From the NCBI GenBank assembly GCA_963722815.1, contig CAVROM010000009.1:434001-498000 (forward strand): a stretch of DNA of 64,000 bases, in the 5' to 3' direction. The notes beneath the pieces were generated by a model. The model saw only the letters and a list, made by a program, of their open reading frames with translations. It was not told where the DNA came from and searched no databases. Both the position numbers and the translations under genes were made by a program. This document shows positions 8,165 to 15,156 of this stretch, piece after piece. The number at the start of each line of letters is the position of its first letter. The stretch's first letter is position 1. The DNA is from DASQFQ01 sp963722815. Lineage in GTDB: Bacteria > Actinomycetota > Thermoleophilia > Solirubrobacterales > Solirubrobacteraceae.

Positions 8165-8770
8165 ATGGCCTACGAGGTCCCCCCGCTGCCCTACGACTAC
8201 GACGCCCTCGAGCCCCATATCGACGAGGCGACGATGAAGGTGCATCACGACAAGCACCACCAGGCTTACGTGGACAAGGCGAACGCCGCGCTCGAAGGCA
8301 CTGAGTGGGACGGCAAGCCGATCGAGGACGTGTTGAAGGACCTCGACTCGCTGCCGTCGGACAAGCAGGGCCCCGTGCGCAACAACGGCGGCGGCCACTA
8401 CAACCACTCGCTGTTCTGGGAGTCGATGAGCCCCGACGGCGGCGGCGAGCCGTCCGGCGCGCTGGGCGACGCGATCAACTCCGCGTTCGGCTCGTTCGAC
8501 GACTTCAAGACCAAGCTCAAGGAGACCGGCGTCGGCCAGTTCGGCTCCGGCTGGGCGTGGCTCGCGCACGACGGCTCCGGCCTCGCGATCGTCGGCACGC
8601 CGAACCAGGATTCGCCGCTCTCCAAGGGCCAGACGCCGCTGGTGGGCGTCGACGTCTGGGAGCACGCGTACTACCTGAAGTACCAGAACAAGCGCCCCGA
8701 CTACATCGACGCGTGGTTCAACACGATCGACTGGGGCAAGGTCGCCGAGCGCTACGAGGCCGTGGCCTGA
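8165..8770 (+). CDS. sodA: Superoxide dismutase, Fe/Mn family
   Basis: 201 residues. Dismutates superoxide to oxygen and hydrogen peroxide in the cytoplasm. Metal ligands are visible in VHHDKHHQAYVDKAN (first His), NNGGGHYNHSLFW (second His), and DVWEHAYYLKYQN (Asp and third His). GGGHYNH and GSGWAWLA are closer to Mn than to Fe enzymes, but metal choice should be read as Mn or cambialistic. It has a strong ribosome binding site and its own divergent upstream region of 55 bases shared with proS. The TGA overlaps the start of the next gene. Confidence 0.95.
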   Translation: MAYEVPPLPYDYDALEPHIDEATMKVHHDKHHQAYVDKANAALEGTEWDGKPIEDVLKDLDSLPSDKQGPVRNNGGGHYNHSLFWESMSPDGGGEPSGALGDAINSAFGSFDDFKTKLKETGVGQFGSGWAWLAHDGSGLAIVGTPNQDSPLSKGQTPLVGVDVWEHAYYLKYQNKRPDYIDAWFNTIDWGKVAERYEAVA

Positions 8771-10203
8771 GCGTTGCGGCGCGGCTTGCGCTGATCTCGC
8801 TGGCGTCGTGCCTGGCCGTCGCGGCTCCCGCGGCGGCCTCGCACGACCAGGAGTCGATCTTCGAGGACGAGCACCAGCTGCTCGAGAGCGGGCCGGGGGT
8901 GGCTTCCGCCGCGCTCGACGACATCGACGCGCTGGGAGCCGACTCGGTGCGCTCCCTGGTGCTGTGGGGCCGCGTGGCGCCGGCCCGTAAGGGGGCGCCG
9001 TACTCGCCGGCGGCGTGGGACCCGTATGACGACCTCGTGCGGGGCGCGCGGGCCCGCGGGCTGGGCCTGATCCTCTCCCCTTCGACGCCGATCCCGCTCT
9101 GGGCGTCCCGCTGCAAGCACCGGACGGCGACCTGCAAGCCGGATCCGAAGGCCTACCGGGCGTTCGTGACCGCGCTGGGGCGGCGCTACTCGGGCTCGTA
9201 TGCCGACGAGAACCAGGGCGGCGGCGTGCTGCCGCGGGTGACGCGCTGGTCGCTGCTCAACGAGCCGAACCAGCCGGGCTGGCTGACGCCGCAGTACGAG
9301 CGCCGACGCGGGCGGCTCGTGGCGACCGCAGCGGTCGTCTACCGGGCGCTGGCGCGCGCCGGGATCGCGGGGCTGAAGGCGAGCGGGCACGGGCGCGACC
9401 AGGTGCTGCTCGGCGAGACGGGGCCGATCGGCCGCTTCACCGGGCCGCTGGCACGGCGCCCGATCTCGCCCGTGGAGTTCCTGCGCAAGCTGTTCTGCCT
9501 CACGCCCGGCGGCCGGCGGTCGAAGGCGCGCGGCTGCCGGGGGTTCAAGCGCCTCGCGGTGTCCGGCTTCGCCCACCACCCCTACCCGCGCGGCGGCTCG
9601 CGGCCACCGGCGGAGCCGCCCGAGGCGGCGGGTGAGATCACGATCTCGGCGCCAGGGCGGCTGCGGCGCGTGCTCGACGCGGCGGCGCGGGCGCGCCGGA
9701 TCCCGCGCCGGCTGCCGGTCTACTACACGGAATTCGGCTTCCAGACCAACCCGCCCGACCGCATCTTCGGCGTGCGCGTCGCGCTCCAGCCCGCCTACCT
9801 CAACCAGTCCGACTGGATGGCGTACCGCGACCGGCGGGTGCGCGGGGTCGGCCAGTACAAGCTCGTCGACGACGCGCCGCTCCCGAGCTTCCAGTCAGGG
9901 CTGCGCTTCGGCGACGGGCGACGGAAACCGGGCTACGCGGCCTACCAGCTGCCGATCTGGGTCAGCGGGCGCGGCGCGCGGCTGCGGGTCTACGGGCAGG
10001 TGCGCCCGGCCGCGAACGCGACGCCGCAGAGGGTGCGGATCCAGGTGCGGCCGCCGCACGGTGGCGCGTTCGCGACGGTCAGGACGGTCACGGTGCGCTC
10101 GCGGCGCGGGCAGTTCCTCGTGCGCGTGCCGAGGCGCGCCGGCGTCTGGCGGCTCGTGTGGGGCACGCTGGTCTCGCGCGAGGCGAGGGTTGCGCCGCGA
10201 TGA
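8767..10203 (+). CDS. Secreted glycoside hydrolase, clan GH-A fold
   Basis: About 478 residues beginning with a signal peptide (SVAARLALISLASCLAVAAPAAASHDQ). The TIM-barrel part has the acid/base motif LLNEPNQPG (Glu166) and the nucleophile motif YYTEFGFQT (Glu322), the clan GH-A pair. FAHHPYPRGG lies between them. A basic, Arg-rich C-terminal beta domain of about 90 residues follows. No ATG, GTG or TTG lies close before the signal peptide: either a CTG at 8767 overlapping the upstream TGA is used, or a GTG at 8713 inside sodA. Substrate unknown. Its stop overlaps the next ATG. Confidence 0.75.
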   Translation: MSVAARLALISLASCLAVAAPAAASHDQESIFEDEHQLLESGPGVASAALDDIDALGADSVRSLVLWGRVAPARKGAPYSPAAWDPYDDLVRGARARGLGLILSPSTPIPLWASRCKHRTATCKPDPKAYRAFVTALGRRYSGSYADENQGGGVLPRVTRWSLLNEPNQPGWLTPQYERRRGRLVATAAVVYRALARAGIAGLKASGHGRDQVLLGETGPIGRFTGPLARRPISPVEFLRKLFCLTPGGRRSKARGCRGFKRLAVSGFAHHPYPRGGSRPPAEPPEAAGEITISAPGRLRRVLDAAARARRIPRRLPVYYTEFGFQTNPPDRIFGVRVALQPAYLNQSDWMAYRDRRVRGVGQYKLVDDAPLPSFQSGLRFGDGRRKPGYAAYQLPIWVSGRGARLRVYGQVRPAANATPQRVRIQVRPPHGGAFATVRTVTVRSRRGQFLVRVPRRAGVWRLVWGTLVSREARVAPR

Positions 10204-10940
10204 CCGACTTCCGCGAGTTCTACACGGACGGCTATTCGCTCCCCGACCGGGACGAGGCCGAGCGGATGGGCCGCTGGCGGGCGCTGGGCGCGCGCTCGAA
10301 GGCCGACCACGTGGTGCGGCTGTGCGCGCAGGCGGAGCTGCGGCCGGGCTCGCTGGCGGAGATCGGCTGCGGCGACGGCGCGCTGCTGGCCGAGCTTGCT
10401 TCGCGCGGGCTGTCCCCGGTGCTCGACGGCTTCGAGCTCTCGCCGCCCGCGGCCGACATCGCGCGGGCGCGCGGGGTGGCGCGCAAGGTCGAGGTGTTCG
10501 ACGGGCTGGAGGTGCCGGTGGCGGACGGCGCCTACGACCTCGCGCTCCTCTCGCACGTGCTCGAGCACGTCCCGGAGCCGATGACGCTGCTGCGGGAGGC
10601 GGCGCGGGTGGCGCCGGCCGTGCTCGTCGAGGTCCCGTTGGAAGACAACCGCTCGGCGCGGCGGGACGAGAAGCGCGCCGAGGCGGCCCGCATCGGCCAC
10701 GTGCAGTTCTTCAAGCGCGCCGACGTGCACGCGCTGCTGCTGGTGGCCGGCCTGCGCGTGGCGGCGGAGCTCTCCGACCCCCTCCCCTACGCCCACCACG
10801 CGTTCTTCGCCTCGGGCCACTCCGAGCGGCTCACCGCGGCGGTGAAGACCGGAGTCCGCCATGCCGGCTGGCGGGCTGCGCCGCGTGTGGTCGAGCGGCT
10901 CTTCACCGTCCACTACGCGGCGCTAGCGTTCCGCGCGTGA
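10200..10940 (+). CDS. SAM-dependent class I methyltransferase
   Basis: 246 residues. Rossmann methyltransferase motif I is LAEIGCGDGALLAEL (residues about 55-70), motif II includes DGFELSP, and motif IV is DLALLSHVLEHVPEP, typical of the Methyltransf_11/23 families. The C-terminal part has HVQFFKRADVHALL. ATG at 10200 overlaps the glycosidase stop and GTG of the next gene overlaps this stop, so the genes are translationally coupled. The substrate cannot be told. Confidence 0.8.
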   Translation: MTDFREFYTDGYSLPDRDEAERMGRWRALGARSKADHVVRLCAQAELRPGSLAEIGCGDGALLAELASRGLSPVLDGFELSPPAADIARARGVARKVEVFDGLEVPVADGAYDLALLSHVLEHVPEPMTLLREAARVAPAVLVEVPLEDNRSARRDEKRAEAARIGHVQFFKRADVHALLLVAGLRVAAELSDPLPYAHHAFFASGHSERLTAAVKTGVRHAGWRAAPRVVERLFTVHYAALAFRA

Positions 10941-11371
10941 CCGTTCGCGAGCTCGGCCCCGGCGAGACCCACCTCGCCGCCCGCACGCTGCTCGAGCTGC
11001 GCCCGCACCACGGGAGCCCGGAGGCGCTCGCCCGCAGGGTCGACGAGCGCCAGCGCCCGGCCGGCTACCGGCTGGTCGGCGCCTTCGAGGACGGCGCCGA
11101 GGAGGCCGCGGCCGTCGCCGGCTTCCGCATCAACGAGTACCTCGCGTGGGGGAAGCACCTCTACGTCGACGACCTCGTGACCGCCGAGGGCGCCCGCGGC
11201 CGCGGCCTCGCCGACCGGCTGTTCGCCTGGTTGGAGGAGGAGGCGCGGCACTGCGGGTGCACCCAGTTCCATCTGGACTCGGGCCTCGGGGAGGACCGGC
11301 AGGACGCGCACCGCTTCTACTTCCGCCACGGGCTGCGGATCGCTTCGTACCACTTCGCTCGGGAGCTGTAG
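10937..11371 (+). CDS. GNAT-family N-acetyltransferase
   Basis: 144 residues from a GTG that overlaps the methyltransferase stop. The acetyl-CoA loop is seen in YVDDLVTAEGARGRGLADRLFAWL (R-G-R-G-L-A), followed by FHLDSGLGEDRQDAHRFYFRHGL, the usual beta-5 and helix with the Tyr-rich end. It is the last gene of the four-gene plus-strand run and is followed by a strong hairpin. Acceptor substrate unknown. Confidence 0.8.
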   Translation: MTVRELGPGETHLAARTLLELRPHHGSPEALARRVDERQRPAGYRLVGAFEDGAEEAAAVAGFRINEYLAWGKHLYVDDLVTAEGARGRGLADRLFAWLEEEARHCGCTQFHLDSGLGEDRQDAHRFYFRHGLRIASYHFAREL

Positions 11372-11387
11372 GCGAACGGCAACTGCG

Positions 11388-11420
11388 CATTGAGGGGAGC
11401 CCGGGCGGCTCCCCTCAATG
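11388..11420. terminator. Perfect 14-bp hairpin between convergent genes
   Basis: CATTGAGGGGAGCC at 11388-11401 pairs with GGCTCCCCTCAATG at 11407-11420, with a 5-base loop. It lies between the converging GNAT and MFS genes and can serve both directions. There is no T-run after it, as is common in high-GC actinobacteria. Confidence 0.8.
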
Positions 11421-11429
11421 GCGGGGTTG

Positions 11430-12833
11430 TTACGCCGGGACGGGCACGGCCTCCGTGGCCAGGGCCCGCTCCCCGCGCGGCTTGCCTGGCACCAGCAGCG
11501 CCGCGACCGCGCCGGCGGCCAGGACGGCCGCGCCGACAAACAGGGCGGGCTGGAGGCCGTCCACGAACGCCTGGCCGGACTGGTAGCCGCCGTGCGCGCT
11601 GAACACCGCGGCCAGCACCGCGACGCCGAACACGCCGCCGAGCTCACGGATCGCGTTGTTGGCGCCGCTCGCCTGCCCGGCCTCCTCCGGCCGGACCGCG
11701 CCGAGGATCGCGTTGGCGACCGGCGAGAAGACCAGCGCCATGCCGGTACCGCCGAGCACGAAGGCGGGGACGAGCTCGACGTAGGGGACGTCGACGCTGG
11801 TGATCGCTCCGAGCCAGACGATCGCGACCGCCTGCAGGCCAAGGCCGGCGGCCATCAGCGGCCGCGAGCCGATGCGGTCCGACAGCACGCCGGCGATCGG
11901 GGCGACGAGCATCGGCATGCCGGTCCAGGGCAGCGTCCGCAGGCCGGCCTCGAGCGGGCTGTAGCCCCACACGGTCTGGAAGAACTGGGCGAGCAGGAAG
12001 ATCGAGCCGAAGATCCCGAACGACATCGCCAGCGAGACGCCCGAGGTCGCCGCGAAGGCGCGCGAGCGGAAGAAGCGCAGCGGCAGCATCGGCGCCGGCG
12101 TGCGGCGCTCCCACAGCCCGAAGGCGACGAGCAGGGCGGCGCCGATGGCGTACGAGGCGATCACGGTCGTGCTGCCCCACCCCAGTTCGTTCCCGCGCAC
12201 GGTGGCGTAGACGACGCCCAGCAGGCCGGAAGTGGCGAGCGCGACGCCCGGCAGGTCGAGCCGGTTGGCGGGCCCGAAGCTCTCGACGAGGCCGCGGCGC
12301 GCGACCGGCAGCAGCGCGATCCCCACGGGGACGTTGACCCAGAAGATCCACTGCCACGAGCTGCTCTCGATGATCGCGCCGCCGACGAGCGGCCCCATCG
12401 CGACGGCGAGCCCGCCGATGCCGGACCAGATGCCCAGCGCGAGCCCGCGCTTGTCGGCGGGGAACGCGGCGCTCAACAGCGTCAGCGTCAGCGGCGCCAC
12501 GATCGCCCCGCCGAGGCCCTGGATGGCGCGGGCGGCGATCAGCGCGTCGGTCGAGGGCGCGAGCGCGGCGAAGGCCGACGCGCCGGTGAAGATCGCGATC
12601 CCGATGAGGAACATCCTCCGCCGCCCGAAGCGGTCGCCCAGCGCCGCCCCGGTGAGCAGGAACACCGCGAACGCGAGCGTGTAGGCGTTGACCGTCCACT
12701 CCAGGTCCTCGAGCGAGGCGCCGAGGTCGCGGCGGATGCTCGGCAGCGCCGTCGTGACGACGAGGTTGTCGAGCGTGACCATGAAGATGGCCACAGAAGC
12801 GATGGCGAGCGTGACGATCGAGCGGCGTGACAT
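11430..12833 (-). CDS. MFS drug-efflux transporter, DHA2 (EmrB/QacA) family
   Basis: 467 residues, predicted 14 transmembrane helices. N terminus IASVAIFMVTLDNLVVTTALPSI is the family's TM1 motif (D1). Motif A is LGDRFGRRRMF. Motif C is AVAMGPLVGGAII in TM5, the antiporter signature. Proton-driven export of hydrophobic drugs or dyes is expected from the family. The upstream region holds a TTGACA promoter overlapped by a 16-bp inverted repeat, so repression by a TetR-type protein is likely, yet no such regulator is next to it. Confidence 0.88.
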   Translation of the reverse strand: MSRRSIVTLAIASVAIFMVTLDNLVVTTALPSIRRDLGASLEDLEWTVNAYTLAFAVFLLTGAALGDRFGRRRMFLIGIAIFTGASAFAALAPSTDALIAARAIQGLGGAIVAPLTLTLLSAAFPADKRGLALGIWSGIGGLAVAMGPLVGGAIIESSSWQWIFWVNVPVGIALLPVARRGLVESFGPANRLDLPGVALATSGLLGVVYATVRGNELGWGSTTVIASYAIGAALLVAFGLWERRTPAPMLPLRFFRSRAFAATSGVSLAMSFGIFGSIFLLAQFFQTVWGYSPLEAGLRTLPWTGMPMLVAPIAGVLSDRIGSRPLMAAGLGLQAVAIVWLGAITSVDVPYVELVPAFVLGGTGMALVFSPVANAILGAVRPEEAGQASGANNAIRELGGVFGVAVLAAVFSAHGGYQSGQAFVDGLQPALFVGAAVLAAGAVAALLVPGKPRGERALATEAVPVPA

Positions 12834-12855
12834 GCGAGCGGCCTCCGGGGGCGAT

Positions 12856-12898
12856 GTGAGTGACTACTAACTTCGTCGGTATGTAAGCAGTCACTCAC
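12856..12898. promoter_or_regulatory. Palindromic operator upstream of the MFS gene
   Basis: GTGAGTGACTACTAAC at 12856-12871 and GTAAGCAGTCACTCAC at 12883-12898 are inverted copies, 14 of 16 matching, with an 11-base spacer. The half site GTGAGTGACTGCTTAC looks like a TetR-family site. It begins 23 bases before the MFS start codon and covers the likely promoter. Confidence 0.7.
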
Positions 12899-12909
12899 AA
12901 CCTTGTCAA
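12880..12909 (-). promoter_or_regulatory. Likely sigma-70 type promoter of the MFS gene
   Basis: On the minus strand a perfect TTGACA (complement of 12904-12909) is followed after 18 bases by TACATA (12880-12885). The -10 match is weak. The spacer overlaps the right arm of the palindromic operator, which fits repression by steric hindrance. Confidence 0.5.
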
Positions 12910-12910
12910 G

Positions 12911-12962
12911 CCCCACGAATGTCACCTCGAGGTCGCTATGCGACCTTCAGCCGACACTCGTG
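12911..12962. repeat. Palindrome copy 1 at the 3' end of the DUF559 gene
   Basis: An imperfect palindrome: arms 12914-12936 and 12940-12962 match at 18 of 23 positions around a TAT loop, with inner stem GGTCGC/GCGACC. Bases 12911-12946 are an inverted copy, 34 of 36 matching, of 13827-13862 on the other side of the gene. The stop codon TAG of the DUF559 gene (12936-12938) lies at the loop. Confidence 0.85.
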
Positions 12963-13835
12963 GATGAGACGGGCCGTTCCAGCGGGGCGGCCGACCACGT
13001 CGGCCCACATCAGACGGAGGACCTCGAAGCCGAGTCCGCGCATCGCCACGTCCTTCTCCGCGTCGCGCTGGCGCTCACACGCGGTGCTGTGGAACGCGAC
13101 ACTGTCGGTCTCGACGATGAGCCCCCACTCCGGCCAGTAGAAGTCCGGCGTCCACTCCCCCATGCGGACGTTGACCTTCGGGCGCGGGAGGCCGTGCGCG
13201 GCGCACATGCGGAGGAACCGGATCTCGAGCACCGAGCGCACGTCCTTGGGATCGACCGCGCCCTCGAGCACCTTCCGGAGCTTCCCGTTGCCACGCGCCC
13301 GGGGCCTTGCGATCACCTCTGCCGCGATCGGCGCCGGCGGGATGTGGAGATGGACCTGGGCCTGCTCGAAGGCTTTGAACAGCGCATTGAGTGGAGCGAC
13401 CGCGGCGTAGTCGAGCAGCGTGCGGATCGGGGTCGTGACCGGGATCCCGCGGTACACGGTCACGTGCTCGGGCGGCAGCTGCTGGCGGTGTACGACGATG
13501 CCGTCGCGCTTCACGTGCCCTGCGGTGGTCGGGACCGTCACCTCAATGATCGCCGTTGCCCGCCCCATCGCCCAGAGTGCGACGGCGGACGCGTAGCTCA
13601 GGACGGCGCCCACACCGAGTGCCAGCACGGCGGCGTGCCACGCCGACTCGCGGACGTCGGGCACGTATCCGACCGCGTAGACGCCGGTGTGCCGAGGGAT
13701 CAGCCAACCGGTTCTGCGCAGCCGCTTGATCTGCTCCGAAGACAAGCCCGCGTCGAGGAGCTGGTGGTGTATGACGTTGCCGTTCTGCCGCGAGGCGAGG
13801 CCGGCGAGCGCACGAATGTCGTCTCGAGGTCGCAT
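12936..13835 (-). CDS. AbiEi-type winged-helix plus DUF559 endonuclease-like protein
   Basis: 299 residues. N-terminal residues 5-55 (DIRALAGLASRQNGNVIHHQ..IPRHTGVYAVG) match the AbiEi/AbiEi_4 antitoxin-type winged helix. The middle has PIRTLLDYA. The C terminus has the DUF559 fold related to Vsr and PD-(D/E)XK nucleases: TPDFYWP (D231), LIVETDSVAFH (E242, D244, H249), then QRDAEKDVAMRGLGFEVLR. Key residues are all present. No toxin gene lies beside it. The ATG sits in the loop of one palindrome and the stop in the loop of a second copy, so the gene is bracketed exactly by the repeats. Such genes are common and often multicopy in actinobacteria; their function is not established. Confidence 0.8.
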   Translation of the reverse strand: MRPRDDIRALAGLASRQNGNVIHHQLLDAGLSSEQIKRLRRTGWLIPRHTGVYAVGYVPDVRESAWHAAVLALGVGAVLSYASAVALWAMGRATAIIEVTVPTTAGHVKRDGIVVHRQQLPPEHVTVYRGIPVTTPIRTLLDYAAVAPLNALFKAFEQAQVHLHIPPAPIAAEVIARPRARGNGKLRKVLEGAVDPKDVRSVLEIRFLRMCAAHGLPRPKVNVRMGEWTPDFYWPEWGLIVETDSVAFHSTACERQRDAEKDVAMRGLGFEVLRLMWADVVGRPAGTARLIHECRLKVA

Positions 13836-13862
13836 AGCGACCCTGAGGTGACATTCGTGGGG
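13811..13862. repeat. Palindrome copy 2 at the 5' end of the DUF559 gene
   Basis: Arms CACGAATGTC.. at 13811-13833 and 13837-13859 match at 19 of 23 positions around an ATA loop. The inner stem is GGTCGC/GCGACC, as in copy 1. The gene's ATG (complement of 13833-13835) lies at the centre. The outer 36 bases are an inverted copy of 12911-12946. Confidence 0.85.
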
Positions 13863-13865
13863 GAT

Positions 13866-13882
13866 TCGCCCCCTCGGGGCGG
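13866..13882 (-). terminator. Short GC-rich hairpin after ispG
   Basis: CGCCCC (13867-13872), loop CTC, GGGGCG (13876-13881), directly after the ispG stop codon at 13884-13886. It abuts the palindrome of the DUF559 cassette. Confidence 0.5.
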
Positions 13883-13883
13883 C

Positions 13884-15143
13884 TCAGGCGCGGGTGAAGC
13901 GGCGGCCTGCGGTGGGTGAGGCGGACTCGTCGAGCAGGGCTTCGTCCATGGAGTCGGCCTCCGCGCGCTGGCGCTCGGCCTCGAGCTTCGCGAGGCGCTC
14001 GGGCGTAAGCTCGCCGGCGTTCTCCTCCTCGATCCGCTGGAGCCACTCGGCGCCCTCGGCCTGCTCGGCCTCGTCGACTTCGATCTTCTTGGTCGTCGTG
14101 TACTTGTCGATCTCCTTGAACAGCTCGTCGACGAGCTGCTCCTGCGGCACCTTCTTCAAGGCCTTGCCGCGGGAGAAGATCAGGCCCTCGTTCTTGGCGC
14201 CGGTGATGCCGAAGTCGGCGTGCGACGCCTCGCCGATGCCGTTGACCGCGCAGCCGAGGACGGCGACCTCGACCGGGTCCGCGTAGGCCTCGAGCCGGCG
14301 CTCGATGTCGGCGACCACGGTGTCCATGTCGAACTGGAGGCGGCCGCAGGTCGGGCAGGCGATCAGCACCGGGCCGCGCTCGCGCAGCTTCAGCGCCTTC
14401 AGGATCTCCCAGGCGACCTTGACCTCTTCCTCGGCGTGGAAAGTGCTCAGAGAGATGCGGATCGTGTCGCCGATGCCGTCGGCCAGCAGCGTGCCGAGGC
14501 CGACCGCGGACTTGAGCGAGCCCGACCACTTGGTCCCGGCCTCGGTGATCCCGAGGTGCAGCGGGTACGGGATGCGCTCGCTCAGGAGACGGTTGGCAGC
14601 GATCGTGTTGGGCACGTTCGTCGACTTGATCGAGACCTTGAAGTCGGTGAAGTCGAGCCGCTCCATCAGCGCCACGAACTCGGTGCCCGCCGTGACCAAA
14701 GCCTCGACCGGGTTCTCGCGCTCCAGCTCGTGCAGGTGCTTGGGCAGCGACCCGGAGTTGACGCCGATGCGCATCGGCGTGCCGGCGGCCCGGGCCCGAT
14801 CGGCGACCTCGGCGACCTTCTCCGGCCCGCCGATGTTGCCCGGGTTGAGGCGGATGCAGTGCGCGCCCGCGTCGATCGCCTTCAGCGCCAGCGTGTGGTT
14901 GAAGTGGATGTCGGCGATGATCGGGATCGGGGACTCGACCACGATCGTCTTCAGCGCCTCGATGTCCTTGTCGCGCGGGACGGCGACGCGCACGAGGTCG
15001 GCCCCCGCGTCGGCCACCTTGCGGATCTGGTCCATCGTGGCGCTGAGGTTCGCGGTCTCGGTCTTCGTCATCGTCTGGACGACGACCGGGGCGCCCCCGC
15101 CGATCTGAACCCCGCCCACGTCGACGTGTCGCTGGGAAGCCAT
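13884..15143 (-). CDS. ispG: 4-hydroxy-3-methylbut-2-enyl-diphosphate synthase
   Basis: 419 residues. Penultimate step of the MEP isoprenoid pathway, reducing MEcPP to HMBPP with a [4Fe-4S] cluster. TIM-barrel part: VVQTMTKTETANLSAT, VRVAVPRDKD, IADIHFNHTLAL, CIRLNPGNIGG and MRIGVNSGSLP. Cluster ligands are in LIACPTCGRLQFD and AVLGCAVNGIGE. The C terminus carries an acidic, Glu/Ala-rich extension of about 70 residues beyond the catalytic part, not needed for the fold. It is the distal member of the dxr-rseP-ispG group, separated here by two inserted genes. Confidence 0.94.
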   Translation of the reverse strand: MASQRHVDVGGVQIGGGAPVVVQTMTKTETANLSATMDQIRKVADAGADLVRVAVPRDKDIEALKTIVVESPIPIIADIHFNHTLALKAIDAGAHCIRLNPGNIGGPEKVAEVADRARAAGTPMRIGVNSGSLPKHLHELERENPVEALVTAGTEFVALMERLDFTDFKVSIKSTNVPNTIAANRLLSERIPYPLHLGITEAGTKWSGSLKSAVGLGTLLADGIGDTIRISLSTFHAEEEVKVAWEILKALKLRERGPVLIACPTCGRLQFDMDTVVADIERRLEAYADPVEVAVLGCAVNGIGEASHADFGITGAKNEGLIFSRGKALKKVPQEQLVDELFKEIDKYTTTKKIEVDEAEQAEGAEWLQRIEEENAGELTPERLAKLEAERQRAEADSMDEALLDESASPTAGRRFTRA

Positions 15144-15156
15144 GCGGCCTTCCAGT

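Noticed and set aside
12936..13835. Calling the DUF559 gene an AbiE toxin-antitoxin system
   Set aside because: Only an AbiEi-like N-terminal domain is present, fused to DUF559. There is no AbiEii nucleotidyltransferase toxin gene beside it.
12905..13866. Target-site duplication flanking the DUF559 cassette
   Set aside because: The bases outside the inverted repeats (CAAG on the left, GATT on the right) do not match, so no direct duplication supports a recent transposition.
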